From positions 1 through 33,922 of the forward strand of contig JAAYPF010000085.1 in NCBI GenBank assembly GCA_012519925.1: DNA of 33,922 nt, read 5' to 3'. This DNA comes from Clostridiaceae bacterium. GTDB lineage: Bacteria > Bacillota > Clostridia > Acetivibrionales > Acetivibrionaceae. Position numbers and translations under genes: made by a program. The notes beneath the pieces were generated by a model. That model had not been told where the DNA came from and searched no databases. It was given only the letters and a program-made list of their open reading frames with translations. How positions within the stretch are numbered: position 1 is the stretch's first letter; the number at the start of each line of letters is the position of its first letter. Below, piece after piece: positions 27,323 through 33,922 of this stretch.

Positions 27323-28405
27323 TCAGATCCTTCTTGTATCTAAGAAAAGTTGTTCCTGTACCCTTCTTAGACCTTCTTTTATCATTCTCGCTCTTACTTC
27401 TCCGATTCCTTCAACTTCATCAAGCTCATCTATTGTAGCATTTATTATACCTTGGAAGTTGAGAAATCTGTCCACTAAATTCTTTATAACCGATAGAGGT
27501 ACTCTTGGAATTTTGCTAAGTAGTCGATATCCCCGTGGAAATATAGCCGTATCAAAGGCATTTGCTCCCGGGTCAAAACCTAATATCTTGCATATGTTTG
27601 ATATCTCCATAAGTTCATCAAAAGAAAGTCGTCTTAAATTTTCTTGCATTTGTTCCGACGTACTGTTGGAGTTTTGCACCATATAATCTTCAATAATAAG
27701 AATTTCATCACCATCAACATTTGCCAAAAGTTCATCTAACTGCATAGTTAAAAGTCTAGCTTCATTTCCAAGTTCACATATGTATTTTTCCATCTCTGCT
27801 GCAACCCTCATAACCATCTCTATTCTCTGAATTACAAAAGCCACATCATCTAGCGTAACTATATCTTCAAATTCCAACACGCTTAGGTTGTTCACAGCAC
27901 TATCCAAAACATTTCTGTACTTTTCCATTGTCTGCAAAGCTTGATTAGCCTTCGTCAAAATCGCGGAGCTCTCTTTTATAATATATTTTCTAGCCCCTTT
28001 ATATAGAGTAATAATATTTCTTCTCTGCGAAATACTTATTACAATTTCTCCAGTTTGCTTTGATACCCTATGTGCAGTTTTGTGTCTTGTACCCGTTTCA
28101 TCGGTATAAATTGAAGTATCCTGTATAAGCATGGCATTTGCGTAAAGTATCTTCTTGAGATCTTTACTCAATACTATTGCTCCATCCATTTTGGCCAATT
28201 CATAAAGATATGCTTGGGAGTACTCTTTATTTATAAAAAAGCCTCCATCCACAAGTTTCAATATCTCTTGAGAATCTCCAACAACTATAAGTGCTCCAGT
28301 TCTTGCTTTCAAAATGCTTTCTAAGCCTTCCCTAAGAGGTGTTCCTGGAGCAACCATACGCAACACTTCAAGAAATTCAAAATCATTATTCTTATCTTTG
28401 CCCAT
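27323..28405 (-). CDS. disA: DNA integrity scanning diadenylate cyclase DisA
   Basis: Start at ATG 28403-28405, seven bases after GGAGGG, gives 360 residues, the usual DisA length. The N-terminal DAC domain holds KMDGAIVLS (DGA motif) and GTRHKTAHR (RHR motif), the residues that condense two ATP into c-di-AMP. A helical linker follows (about 150-280), then a C-terminal RuvA-like helix-hairpin-helix domain that binds branched DNA ([18 protein letters not shown]). DisA forms octamers that scan DNA and slow c-di-AMP synthesis at Holliday-like junctions. It is 55 bases after radA with no terminator between, so they are probably co-transcribed. A c-di-AMP riboswitch in the same window provides a candidate target. 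Confidence 0.97.
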   Translation of the reverse strand: MGKDKNNDFEFLEVLRMVAPGTPLREGLESILKARTGALIVVGDSQEILKLVDGGFFINKEYSQAYLYELAKMDGAIVLSKDLKKILYANAMLIQDTSIYTDETGTRHKTAHRVSKQTGEIVISISQRRNIITLYKGARKYIIKESSAILTKANQALQTMEKYRNVLDSAVNNLSVLEFEDIVTLDDVAFVIQRIEMVMRVAAEMEKYICELGNEARLLTMQLDELLANVDGDEILIIEDYMVQNSNSTSEQMQENLRRLSFDELMEISNICKILGFDPGANAFDTAIFPRGYRLLSKIPRVPLSVIKNLVDRFLNFQGIINATIDELDEVEGIGEVRARMIKEGLRRVQEQLFLDTRRI

Positions 28406-28460
28406 TAACAGACCCTCCATAAAGCCATACTATGGCATTGATGATATAGTCGTAGAAGTA

Positions 28461-29825
28461 TTACAAAAGAATCCCTAATGCTTCTACAACATTTTCCACA
28501 GGCTTTATATTTATTTCTTTTAGCTCCTTAACTTGTTTTAATACCTTAATATTTCCTGCTGGTACAATGCAGTTTTTAAAACCCATTCTTGCAGCTTCAA
28601 TAACTCTCTTTTCTATCTGATTTATTGCCCTAACTTCGCCCGTCAACCCTACCTCACCTATAAGCACTGTACTTAAATCTATCGGCTTGTTTCGAAAGCT
28701 AGAAGCGATTGCCATTACAACACCTAGGTCACATGCAGGTTCATCAACTTTTAGACCTCCAACCACATTTACATAGGCATCATAGTTATGAAGTTGCATA
28801 CCAACACGTTTTTCTAATACAGCCATTAGTAAAGTTATTCTATTATAATCAATCCCTGTTGCCATTCTACGCGGCATTCCAAAATTGGTAGGGCACACAA
28901 GAGCTTGAATCTCTATAAGCATTGGTCTTGTTCCCTCAAGGCTTGACACAACCACCGACCCTGGAACGCTCTCTTTTCTATCTGAAATCATCAACATTGA
29001 AGGGTTCTCAACCTCAATAAGTCCTACATCCTTCATTTCAAATATGCCAATTTCATTGGTTGACCCAAATCTATTCTTTACAGCTCTCAATATTCTGTAG
29101 CTTAGGTGCCGTTCTCCTTCAAAATATAAAACGGTGTCAACCATGTGCTCTAAAACCCTTGGTCCGGCTAAAGAGCCTTCCTTTGTCACATGTCCTACTA
29201 TAAAAACTGCTATATTGCTGCTTTTTGCGATTTGCATTAGACCTGCCGTAATCTCCCTAACCTGACTTACGCTACCCGGTGCAGAGGAAAGCTCCTCGTT
29301 AAACATGGTTTGTATGGAGTCAACAATTATAAGAGCAGGGTTCTCCCTCTCACTTATAACTTGAATAGCTTTAAAATTTGTTTCTGAGACCATTAACAGA
29401 TTCGGATTCCTTACACCTAATCTATCGGCTCGAATCTTGATTTGCTTTATAGATTCTTCACCGGATATATATATTATTTTGGAATCAATTCTAACAGTAT
29501 CACAAATTTGCAGGATCAGAGTGGATTTACCAATACCCGGATCACCACCCACGAGCACAAGTGAGCCTTTCACAATACCGCCACCTAATACGCGGTCCAT
29601 CTCCTTAATACCCGTAGAATATCGCTCTTCATTGTCTATTTCAATATCATTGATATTAACAGGCTTTACATCAAACAGCACATTTTTATTTTTTGAACCT
29701 ACAGACGCGTCTTGGATTTCTTCGGCAAAAGTGTTCCAATTATTACATGCTGGGCACTTCCCGAGCCACCCGTTACTTTCATATCCGCAATCCTGACATA
29801 CAAAAACTGATTTTCGTTTTGCCAT
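28461..29825 (-). CDS. radA: DNA repair protein RadA
   Basis: The 454-residue protein has the N-terminal four-Cys Zn finger (Cys10, 13, 24, 27: CQDCGYES, KCPACNNW), a RecA-like ATPase core with Walker A GGDPGIGKST, the RadA signature VKNRFGSTNEIG, and a Lon protease-like C-terminal domain (from about 290, with DYNRITLLMAVLEKR, NVVGGLKVDEPACDL and GEVGLTGEVRA). RadA is a hexameric helicase promoting branch migration in recombination. In Bacillus it interacts with DisA and limits c-di-AMP output, and the gene order radA-disA matches that. The ATG is preceded by GGGAG. Copy D of the dispersed repeat lies just upstream. Confidence 0.97.
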   Translation of the reverse strand: MAKRKSVFVCQDCGYESNGWLGKCPACNNWNTFAEEIQDASVGSKNKNVLFDVKPVNINDIEIDNEERYSTGIKEMDRVLGGGIVKGSLVLVGGDPGIGKSTLILQICDTVRIDSKIIYISGEESIKQIKIRADRLGVRNPNLLMVSETNFKAIQVISERENPALIIVDSIQTMFNEELSSAPGSVSQVREITAGLMQIAKSSNIAVFIVGHVTKEGSLAGPRVLEHMVDTVLYFEGERHLSYRILRAVKNRFGSTNEIGIFEMKDVGLIEVENPSMLMISDRKESVPGSVVVSSLEGTRPMLIEIQALVCPTNFGMPRRMATGIDYNRITLLMAVLEKRVGMQLHNYDAYVNVVGGLKVDEPACDLGVVMAIASSFRNKPIDLSTVLIGEVGLTGEVRAINQIEKRVIEAARMGFKNCIVPAGNIKVLKQVKELKEINIKPVENVVEALGILL

Positions 29826-29888
29826 TTATATCTCCCATTAGGCATTTTATAATTAGTCAATATTTATATCATCTATTCGATATAATCC

Positions 29889-29937
29889 TACTTTTTTGAA
29901 AGGGAAAAGTGGTCAGTTATTTTAGAAACCACCTTAT
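29889..29937 (-). repeat. Dispersed intergenic repeat, copy D
   Basis: Minus reading AAGGTGGTTTCT, AAAATAACTG, ACCAC and a tail TTTCAAAAAAGTA aligns with copies A and C. Here GTGGT and ACCAC can pair to form a small hairpin. It occupies the gap between the GH15 gene and radA. Confidence 0.5.
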
Positions 29938-29955
29938 CTAGTTTTGCCTGTGTCT

Positions 29956-31890
29956 TTAAAAGGCACCTGCTTCAATTAATTTGGCCAATACTAAAACAAA
30001 CATAGCATGGGACCATGTTAGAGGAATAACCCAACAAGGCTCACCAGTATCTTTATTTACCTGTTCTGGCAACAAGCCTAGTTCAGTATTAGACTTCGCT
30101 GCCCAATATAAATAACTTTTTGCTTTTTCCAAATTCCCCACTTCAATATGATAAAGTGCAACCCAAAGCGTTGTTAACACCCATGGGTTTCCACCAATAT
30201 AATTATCATTCTCATATCTTTTTATTCCCCCGGCAGGTTGAGATGTAAGAGCTCTTTCAATAGCTTCAACAGTAGCTGCAACTCTTTTATCTTTTGCATC
30301 AAATACTTCAAAAGGAATTGTCACACCCAACAAACTTACATCAATTGTCCAATCTTCTAAAGTAACATCTCTTCGATAGCCTTTTGAATTCACTTCTATA
30401 ATAGTTGTGTGGTGAGAATGTTCACTTCCCCAAGGATTAAGCTTTGTCCTTACACTCCGGATAAACCTGCCTGCCTCATCCTTCCACAGAATAGTTTCCA
30501 TTGCTTTTTTAATATCTTCGGCAACTACGTCCCAATGATTAACATTTTCCTTAGGAACTGCCAATATTTCGGCTATTTTAACTCCCGCCCTAATACCAGC
30601 ATATACCGCTGCACACGAATAGGTGTGCTCGCCTACTCTTTCTTCCCAAAGGTCATAGCTTGGCTTTGGAAGTCCTGTCTCAGAATCTATAAACTTCACA
30701 AGAAAGTCTACACCCTTCTGTACAGTATTCCACATGTTTTCAAGGAAGGTCTTATCCTTCGTAACCTCATAGTGCTTTAATACTCCCCAGATAAGTGTAC
30801 CTGTTTCATCAATCTGCATCCCCCATGAAGGAGCAAGATTACCATCCATATAATATCTCTGGTGCCATGAACCATCATCATCTTGAGTCTGTGCAGCCCA
30901 ATCATAAAACTTATCTACGGCTTTTGTGAGTCCTGCCGCATCTAAAGCACTAATAATAAAAGCCGCATCTCTTCCCCAACAATAAGCATATCTCCCACAT
31001 TTGGTAAAGCCCTCATCAATCTCCGCCGAGGCTAAAAGCCCACCTGTCTCTTCATCGGACATAAGCTTAAAAACCAGCAGTGACCTTTTGTATAAGTTAT
31101 CAATGGCGGTCTCACCAGTTCTAAACTGTTTGGCTTCCCTTAAAAACTCCAACCAATATTTTTTGGTTTTTTCATATTGTTCATTTACGTTTATTGCTCT
31201 ATATTCTCTATTTAGCTTTTTTACTCCCTTTAGCGTGTGGGAAGCACATAAAAACAAATTAAAACTCTTTTTTTCGCCAGGTTTAACAGTACCTATCTTC
31301 CATGACATGGCTCCATCTTTCATCATACCGATACTGTCAAAACCATTCAAATAGGTATGTCTTGCCGAGTCAATAGCATTATTGCCTAATTGAAATTGAA
31401 AAACTTCAATATCCGAAAAAATAGAGATGTAATAATTATGCTTATAATGAATCAATGAATCGGTATCAAAATCAAAAAGTATGCTCCTTAAATCAGGAGT
31501 AGTTGTGATCATTGACGAATACTGCATAAAACCCAATTCAAAATCTTGAGTACCTATATTTTCAATCTCATATTGCCTTATATAGACATCATCATCGGGT
31601 AAGACAAAATCCAGCTGTTCAATACGTAGTCCCCAGTTAGTGTCTGTCAAAATAGTCTTGAGTATATTGGTATCTTCAATATAGGCTTGGACTATTTGCC
31701 AATTGTCTTCACCAAACCACGATGTACTATTATTGTGACGCATATCAAAAATACCGGTCATAAAACGCTCAACGTGCTGAGGATAATCAATGTGCGGCCA
31801 AAACAGCCTTTCTAATTCACCTTTTTTGTTTAAGCATGCAAGCATACGCGAATTTCCGATTACTGCATCGTTATAATAGGTCTTCGTCAT
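29956..31890 (-). CDS. Glycoside hydrolase family 15 (glucoamylase-like)
   Basis: ATG 31888-31890 follows GGGGG by eight bases; a TTG one codon earlier is also possible. The protein has about 644 residues and no signal peptide, so it is cytosolic. An N-terminal beta-sandwich domain (about 1-250, beginning AVIGNSRMLACL) precedes the (alpha/alpha)6 barrel. Substrate-site motif YCWGRDAAF lies near 305, the general acid Glu in SYDLWEERVGEHTYS near 417, and the general base Glu in GLLPEQVN near 610. The family removes glucose from the ends of alpha-glucans or splits trehalose or dextran oligomers. An intracellular role in glycogen, maltodextrin or trehalose turnover is likely; the exact substrate is not resolved. 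It is divergent from the glycosyltransferase gene and has no partner operon gene. Confidence 0.92.
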   Translation of the reverse strand: MTKTYYNDAVIGNSRMLACLNKKGELERLFWPHIDYPQHVERFMTGIFDMRHNNSTSWFGEDNWQIVQAYIEDTNILKTILTDTNWGLRIEQLDFVLPDDDVYIRQYEIENIGTQDFELGFMQYSSMITTTPDLRSILFDFDTDSLIHYKHNYYISIFSDIEVFQFQLGNNAIDSARHTYLNGFDSIGMMKDGAMSWKIGTVKPGEKKSFNLFLCASHTLKGVKKLNREYRAINVNEQYEKTKKYWLEFLREAKQFRTGETAIDNLYKRSLLVFKLMSDEETGGLLASAEIDEGFTKCGRYAYCWGRDAAFIISALDAAGLTKAVDKFYDWAAQTQDDDGSWHQRYYMDGNLAPSWGMQIDETGTLIWGVLKHYEVTKDKTFLENMWNTVQKGVDFLVKFIDSETGLPKPSYDLWEERVGEHTYSCAAVYAGIRAGVKIAEILAVPKENVNHWDVVAEDIKKAMETILWKDEAGRFIRSVRTKLNPWGSEHSHHTTIIEVNSKGYRRDVTLEDWTIDVSLLGVTIPFEVFDAKDKRVAATVEAIERALTSQPAGGIKRYENDNYIGGNPWVLTTLWVALYHIEVGNLEKAKSYLYWAAKSNTELGLLPEQVNKDTGEPCWVIPLTWSHAMFVLVLAKLIEAGAF

Positions 31891-31893
31891 CAA

Positions 31894-32197
31894 ATCTACC
31901 CCCGTAGTTTTAATTTGGTAGCAATCTTAAAAAATAAGAACCTCTGTAATAAGCAGAGAAAACTTTACATCAAAAGTTTCAAAAACGACTTTTCATAGAA
32001 GAATACAATCTACCCGATTATTAACTCCAAAAACAATTGCTTGCAACACATTTTAAATAATTTCATATTTTACTATATTATTATAACATATTTTATTATT
32101 TATTTATCATAAATATTTTTCCTTATTAAGAGCAAAATAAAACTGAGAACTAAATTTAATTAAAGTTCAATATATACATTTCATATGGAGGAATCAA
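31894..32197. other. Divergent intergenic region between GH15 and glycosyltransferase genes
   Basis: The 304-base AT-rich gap must contain back-to-back promoters. A small hairpin CTCTG/CAGAG lies near 31942-31958 in the GH15 leader. A possible plus promoter TTGCAA-17-CATATT occurs near 32042-32070. GGAGGAATCAA directly precedes the glycosyltransferase ATG. No open frame looks real. Confidence 0.45.
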
Positions 32198-33454
32198 ATG
32201 TTATCACTACTGAATAATGTAGTATACCATACTACACAATTAATACAGGTGATAATTTTTATTGCAGGGTGCTACTTTTTTGGCATTTCCATTTTTGGCT
32301 GGGTAAAGCGAAAGGATACCGACTCAAAAAATTATGCTCCCAAAAAGAAATTTGCTTTAATTATTGCCGCCCATAATGAGGAAAAAGTTATTGCTCATGT
32401 AATTGAAAGCCTTTTTAAACAGAACTATCCTAAAGATCTTTATGATGTTTTTGTAATAGCTGACAATTGCACGGATAACACCGCTCAAATTGCTGCTGAT
32501 CATGGTGCATTAGTGTACAAAAGAACTAATAATGAACTGCGTGGTAAAGGTCATGCTTTAGAGTGGATGTTTTCAAAAATATTTTCCATGCAGGAAAAAT
32601 ATGATGCAATAAGTGTTTTTGATGCAGATAATCTCGTAACTTCAAATTATCTTCTTGAAATGAATGCAAAACTTTGTCAAGGGCACAAAGTAGTTCAGGG
32701 CTATATTGATAGTAAAAACCCCTATGATTCGTGGATAACCTGCTCCTATTCTATTGCATTCTGGCTATCAAACAGGATATTCCAACTTCCAAGATACAAT
32801 CTTGGATTAAGCTGTAGTCTGTGCGGAACAGGTTTTTGTGTAGATGTGGATATTTTGAAGCAAATTGGTTGGGGTGCTACATGTCTTACAGAAGACTTGG
32901 AATTTACAATGAAACTTGCTCTAAGTGACTTAAAGGTAGCATGGGCACATAATGCTGTTGTATATGATGAAAAACCTCTTACTTTAAAGCAATCTTGGAA
33001 TCAACGTATACGATGGATGCAAGGACATGCAGATTGTGCAAGCCGTTTTTTAGGTCCACTTTTTAAAAAAGCTTTTAAGGATAGCGATTTGACCTCCTTT
33101 GACAATGCAATATACCTGTTTCAACCTATAAGATTTATTTTTATAGGTTTAATAACTATTATGATGTGGATTCAAACCATATTCCCTCAGTCCCCTTTTT
33201 TCAGCTTGAAGTATGTTTTTCCTGTTGGTGTATGGTATATATTTGGGACATTACAGTTTTTCTATGGCCCAATAGTAATACTTATAGAAAAGAAATTTTC
33301 CCCAAAAGTTTTGGTTGCTTTTATAATATATCCGCTTTATTGTTTGACTTGGATGCCTATAACTATTCAAGGCTTTTTGAGAAAAAACAACAAGGATTGG
33401 ATGCATACCCACCATTCTAGAGAGATAAGTATCAACGATTTAGAGAAAGCATAA
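32198..33454 (+). CDS. Membrane family 2 glycosyltransferase
   Basis: The 418-residue protein has an N-terminal membrane helix (about 13-35), a cytosolic GT-A domain and two to four C-terminal helices (about 305-400). GT2 motifs are complete: ALIIAAHNEE, FVIADNCTDNT, the DxD sugar-nucleotide/metal site FDADN (about 142-144), the acceptor-base motif TEDLEF and the QxxRW motif QRIRWMQGH. Such processive-type enzymes make polysaccharides or glycolipids from NDP-sugars at the inner membrane face. The start ATG follows GGAGG. It may use NDP-sugars of the type made by the nucleotidyltransferase at 13517, but that link is only inference. It is monocistronic, followed by a structured region. Confidence 0.9.
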   Translation: MLSLLNNVVYHTTQLIQVIIFIAGCYFFGISIFGWVKRKDTDSKNYAPKKKFALIIAAHNEEKVIAHVIESLFKQNYPKDLYDVFVIADNCTDNTAQIAADHGALVYKRTNNELRGKGHALEWMFSKIFSMQEKYDAISVFDADNLVTSNYLLEMNAKLCQGHKVVQGYIDSKNPYDSWITCSYSIAFWLSNRIFQLPRYNLGLSCSLCGTGFCVDVDILKQIGWGATCLTEDLEFTMKLALSDLKVAWAHNAVVYDEKPLTLKQSWNQRIRWMQGHADCASRFLGPLFKKAFKDSDLTSFDNAIYLFQPIRFIFIGLITIMMWIQTIFPQSPFFSLKYVFPVGVWYIFGTLQFFYGPIVILIEKKFSPKVLVAFIIYPLYCLTWMPITIQGFLRKNNKDWMHTHHSREISINDLEKA

Positions 33455-33479
33455 AGTAAGACTTAACTGAACAAAAAAG

Positions 33480-33548
33480 GGGGGGGACCAAAGCCTCGCT
33501 TAAACCCATGTAGTAGATTGCTATTTGTGGGAAAGGCGAGTACTCGCC
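33480..33548 (+). other. Structured sequence with competing GC-rich helices
   Basis: After a run of eight G, the GCGAG part of GGCGAG (33535-33540) can pair either with upstream CTCGC (33495-33499), enclosing a CCCA/TGGG stem, or as the perfect hairpin GGCGAG-TA-CTCGCC (33535-33548). These choices exclude each other, like a switch or a transposon end. The text GGGACC, AAAGCC and TAAACC resembles part of a c-di-GMP-I aptamer, but the 5' half is not present. No plus-strand gene follows in the window. Confidence 0.4.
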
Positions 33549-33588
33549 GCCGTTCAAATGCGTATTATTCAAAAAAACAAGTTGCAAA

Positions 33589-33625
33589 CCTAAGAGAATG
33601 TCCAGTTATTTGACATTCCCTTAGG
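33589..33625. terminator. Long hairpin between glycosyltransferase and transposase fragment
   Basis: CCTAAGAGAATGTC pairs with GACATTCCCTTAGG (one mismatch) around CAGTTATTT. Outer GCAAA/TTTTGC bases extend it. It is a likely bidirectional terminator for the convergent genes, or an insertion element end structure. Confidence 0.65.
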
Positions 33626-33922
33626 CTTTTGCCCATTCTCTTTTTTTAGTACTCATTAAGGTCATTATATCATATGATATAATATGTATATTAAATGACT
33701 GTCCTGCATTCGTCTGTGCCAAAGTACCCAATACTTTTCCCCAATCACTGCTTATAAACATGTTTGGAAGTATCGCAATTGTACTCAGTAATATAATGAA
33801 CATATCCATACCACCATATTCTCGTAGATCACCGCTTTTATTCCTATAAACTACTTTATATAAAAGCATTTCTCCTCCGCAATCACTACATTTTAAAGGG
33901 TCTTTGCCCGTATACTCTTTTA
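33621..33922 (-). pseudogene. Transposase-like C-terminal fragment, cut by right edge
   Basis: The minus frame is open from the window edge to the stop at 33621. Its start reads TGKDPLKCSDCGGEMLLYKV and then GDLREYGG. The PLKC-CGGEM zinc-ribbon segment resembles the end of IS91-like (Y2) and related transposases. After YGG the sequence turns hydrophobic (FIILLSTIAILPNMF) and no longer looks like the family, suggesting a diverged or broken end. An internal ATG at 33869 gives only 82 residues and is not taken as the start. The N-terminal part and catalytic domain lie outside the window, so the family is tentative. Confidence 0.5.

Noticed and set aside
33480-33548. Full c-di-GMP-I riboswitch
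   Set aside because: Short words resemble one half of the GEMM core, but the 5' GGCAAACC arm and a regulated plus-strand gene are missing.
1-33922. CRISPR array, tRNA or rRNA genes
   Set aside because: No regularly spaced direct repeats, cloverleaf with CCA-end pattern, or conserved rRNA blocks were found on reading both strands.

Overview
The window is low-GC DNA with AGGAGG-type ribosome binding sites, several TTG/GTG starts, U-tract terminators and a gene set (DisA, RadA, CarD, non-mevalonate IspD, a c-di-AMP riboswitch, a copper-amine-oxidase-like stalk domain fused to a serine hydrolase) that fits an anaerobic Clostridia member near the Acetivibrio/Ruminiclostridium/Pseudobacteroides group. 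That placement is inferred from gene content only. Most genes lie on the minus strand.

Left part (1-6938) is a decaying accessory zone. A PLD-SNF2 type helicase runs off the left edge; two nonsense codons break its N-terminal part and its start is lost at a join to the first 170 residues of a subtilase. Next come a lone secreted lipoprotein, a secreted amidase-domain protein cut by an in-frame amber codon before its predicted catalytic His, and about 1 kb of frameshifted gene remains that include a second subtilase fragment.

Middle-left (6939-12990) holds a compact ridA / FAD-oxidoreductase / methyltransferase operon, a stalk-domain serine hydrolase with an SxxK/SDN/KTG active site but no visible class A Glu166, and a secreted protein with two peptidoglycan-binding repeats. 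The last is preceded by a clear ydaO-type cyclic di-AMP riboswitch.

The centre (13517-18754) carries, on the plus strand, a three-domain sugar nucleotidyltransferase with a degenerate phosphomannomutase-like tail, an RluA pseudouridine synthase, and an IspF homologue lacking several substrate-site residues. A minus-strand SH3-CAP secreted protein lies between the last two.

The right part (18896-33454) has two tandem paralogous membrane histidine kinases with no response regulator beside them, a NatAB-like ABC exporter, ispD, carD, a small plus-strand Cys-pair protein, radA-disA, a GH15 glucoamylase-like enzyme and, divergently, a family 2 glycosyltransferase. The right edge cuts a probable transposase C-terminus next to strong RNA/DNA hairpins.

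Connections: DisA (c-di-AMP synthase, coupled by RadA and CarD context to DNA integrity and transcription) and the c-di-AMP riboswitch on the wall-binding protein form a possible DNA-damage/cell-wall signalling pair within about 15 kb. A degenerate 45-85 bp intergenic repeat occurs four times in the same orientation. No rRNA, tRNA or CRISPR array was seen.
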